From the NCBI RefSeq assembly GCF_002160985.1, contig NZ_NFLQ01000013.1:43104-107103 (forward strand): a stretch of 64,000 bases of DNA, given 5' to 3'. Under the pieces are notes generated by a model that searched no databases, had not been told where the DNA came from, and saw only the letters and a list, made by a program, of their open reading frames with translations. The position numbers and the translations under genes are program-made. Of this stretch, positions 63,974-64,000 are shown one piece after another (within the stretch, counting starts at the first letter, position 1; each line of letters begins with the position of its first letter). The stretch comes from Lachnoclostridium sp. An118 (GTDB taxonomy: Bacteria; Bacillota; Clostridia; Lachnospirales; Lachnospiraceae).

Positions 63974-64000
63974 GGAGAAGGACGAAAAATCACAGACAGG

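Overview
The window looks like a chromosome segment of a relatively GC-rich anaerobic Clostridia, most likely Lachnospiraceae. Supporting signs are strong AGGAGG-type ribosome sites, dense rho-independent terminators, a PTS with an HPr that lacks the regulatory serine, NiaR-type NAD control, BioY, iron-sulfur aldo/keto reductases, iron alcohol dehydrogenases and lipoprotein flavodoxins. I cannot name the genus. No rRNA, tRNA or CRISPR array was recognised.

Layout. 1-3.4 kb: trehalose-6-phosphate hydrolase (5' end outside the window), HPr and Enzyme I. 3.5-5.8 kb: two gene remnants, then a cysteine desulfidase-like gene. 5.8-9.3 kb: EamA exporter, undecaprenol/diacylglycerol kinase, and a phasin-like protein overlapping an ABC1/UbiB kinase. 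9.4-11.6 kb: BioY and a PTS-EIIC-like membrane protein on the minus strand. 11.7-15.6 kb: a NAD operon nadA-(nadB)-nadC-niaR-nudix with a probable NiaR operator; nadB is broken by two internal deletions. 15.7-23.5 kb: LacX-like epimerase, an ECF sigma/anti-sigma pair with a probable self-recognised promoter, and a two-component system feeding an ABC exporter. 23.6-37.4 kb: an accessory redox region of aldo/keto reductases, iron alcohol dehydrogenases, flavin reductase, LysR, MATE, esterase, DUF362 and permease, with many truncated paralogues.

37.6-54.8 kb is the striking part. A lipoprotein flavodoxin gene is cut at its conserved Gly-Tyr-Pro-Ile-Trp-Trp loop. From there on, foreign AT-rich genes alternate with repeated fragments of the 3' half of the same kind of flavodoxin gene and its terminator. 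The cargo is a complete AT-rich flavodoxin; a ~1960-residue nuclease-STAND NTPase resembling Avs-type antiviral proteins; a decayed Tn554-like recombinase set with an intact tnpC; a Fic protein; a broken AbiEi/AbiEii pair; a TOTE-like primase-helicase-PLD protein; and a DUF4143 ATPase. It reads as a defence or mobile island assembled at, or between, flavodoxin gene copies.

54.8-58.4 kb returns to GC-rich redox genes (flavin reductase, two aldo/keto reductases, LysR). 58.4-60.6 kb holds a hairpin-rich spacer, a decayed Rpn-type nuclease gene and a LysR gene. 60.7-63.9 kb is a methionine pair: MetY and a fused homocysteine methyltransferase/methylenetetrahydrofolate reductase.

A second theme is gene decay by clean internal deletions, several explainable by recombination between 4-8 bp direct repeats (nadB, an aldo/keto reductase, the Rpn gene, flavodoxin copies). 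All GC and homology statements are by eye; no search was run.
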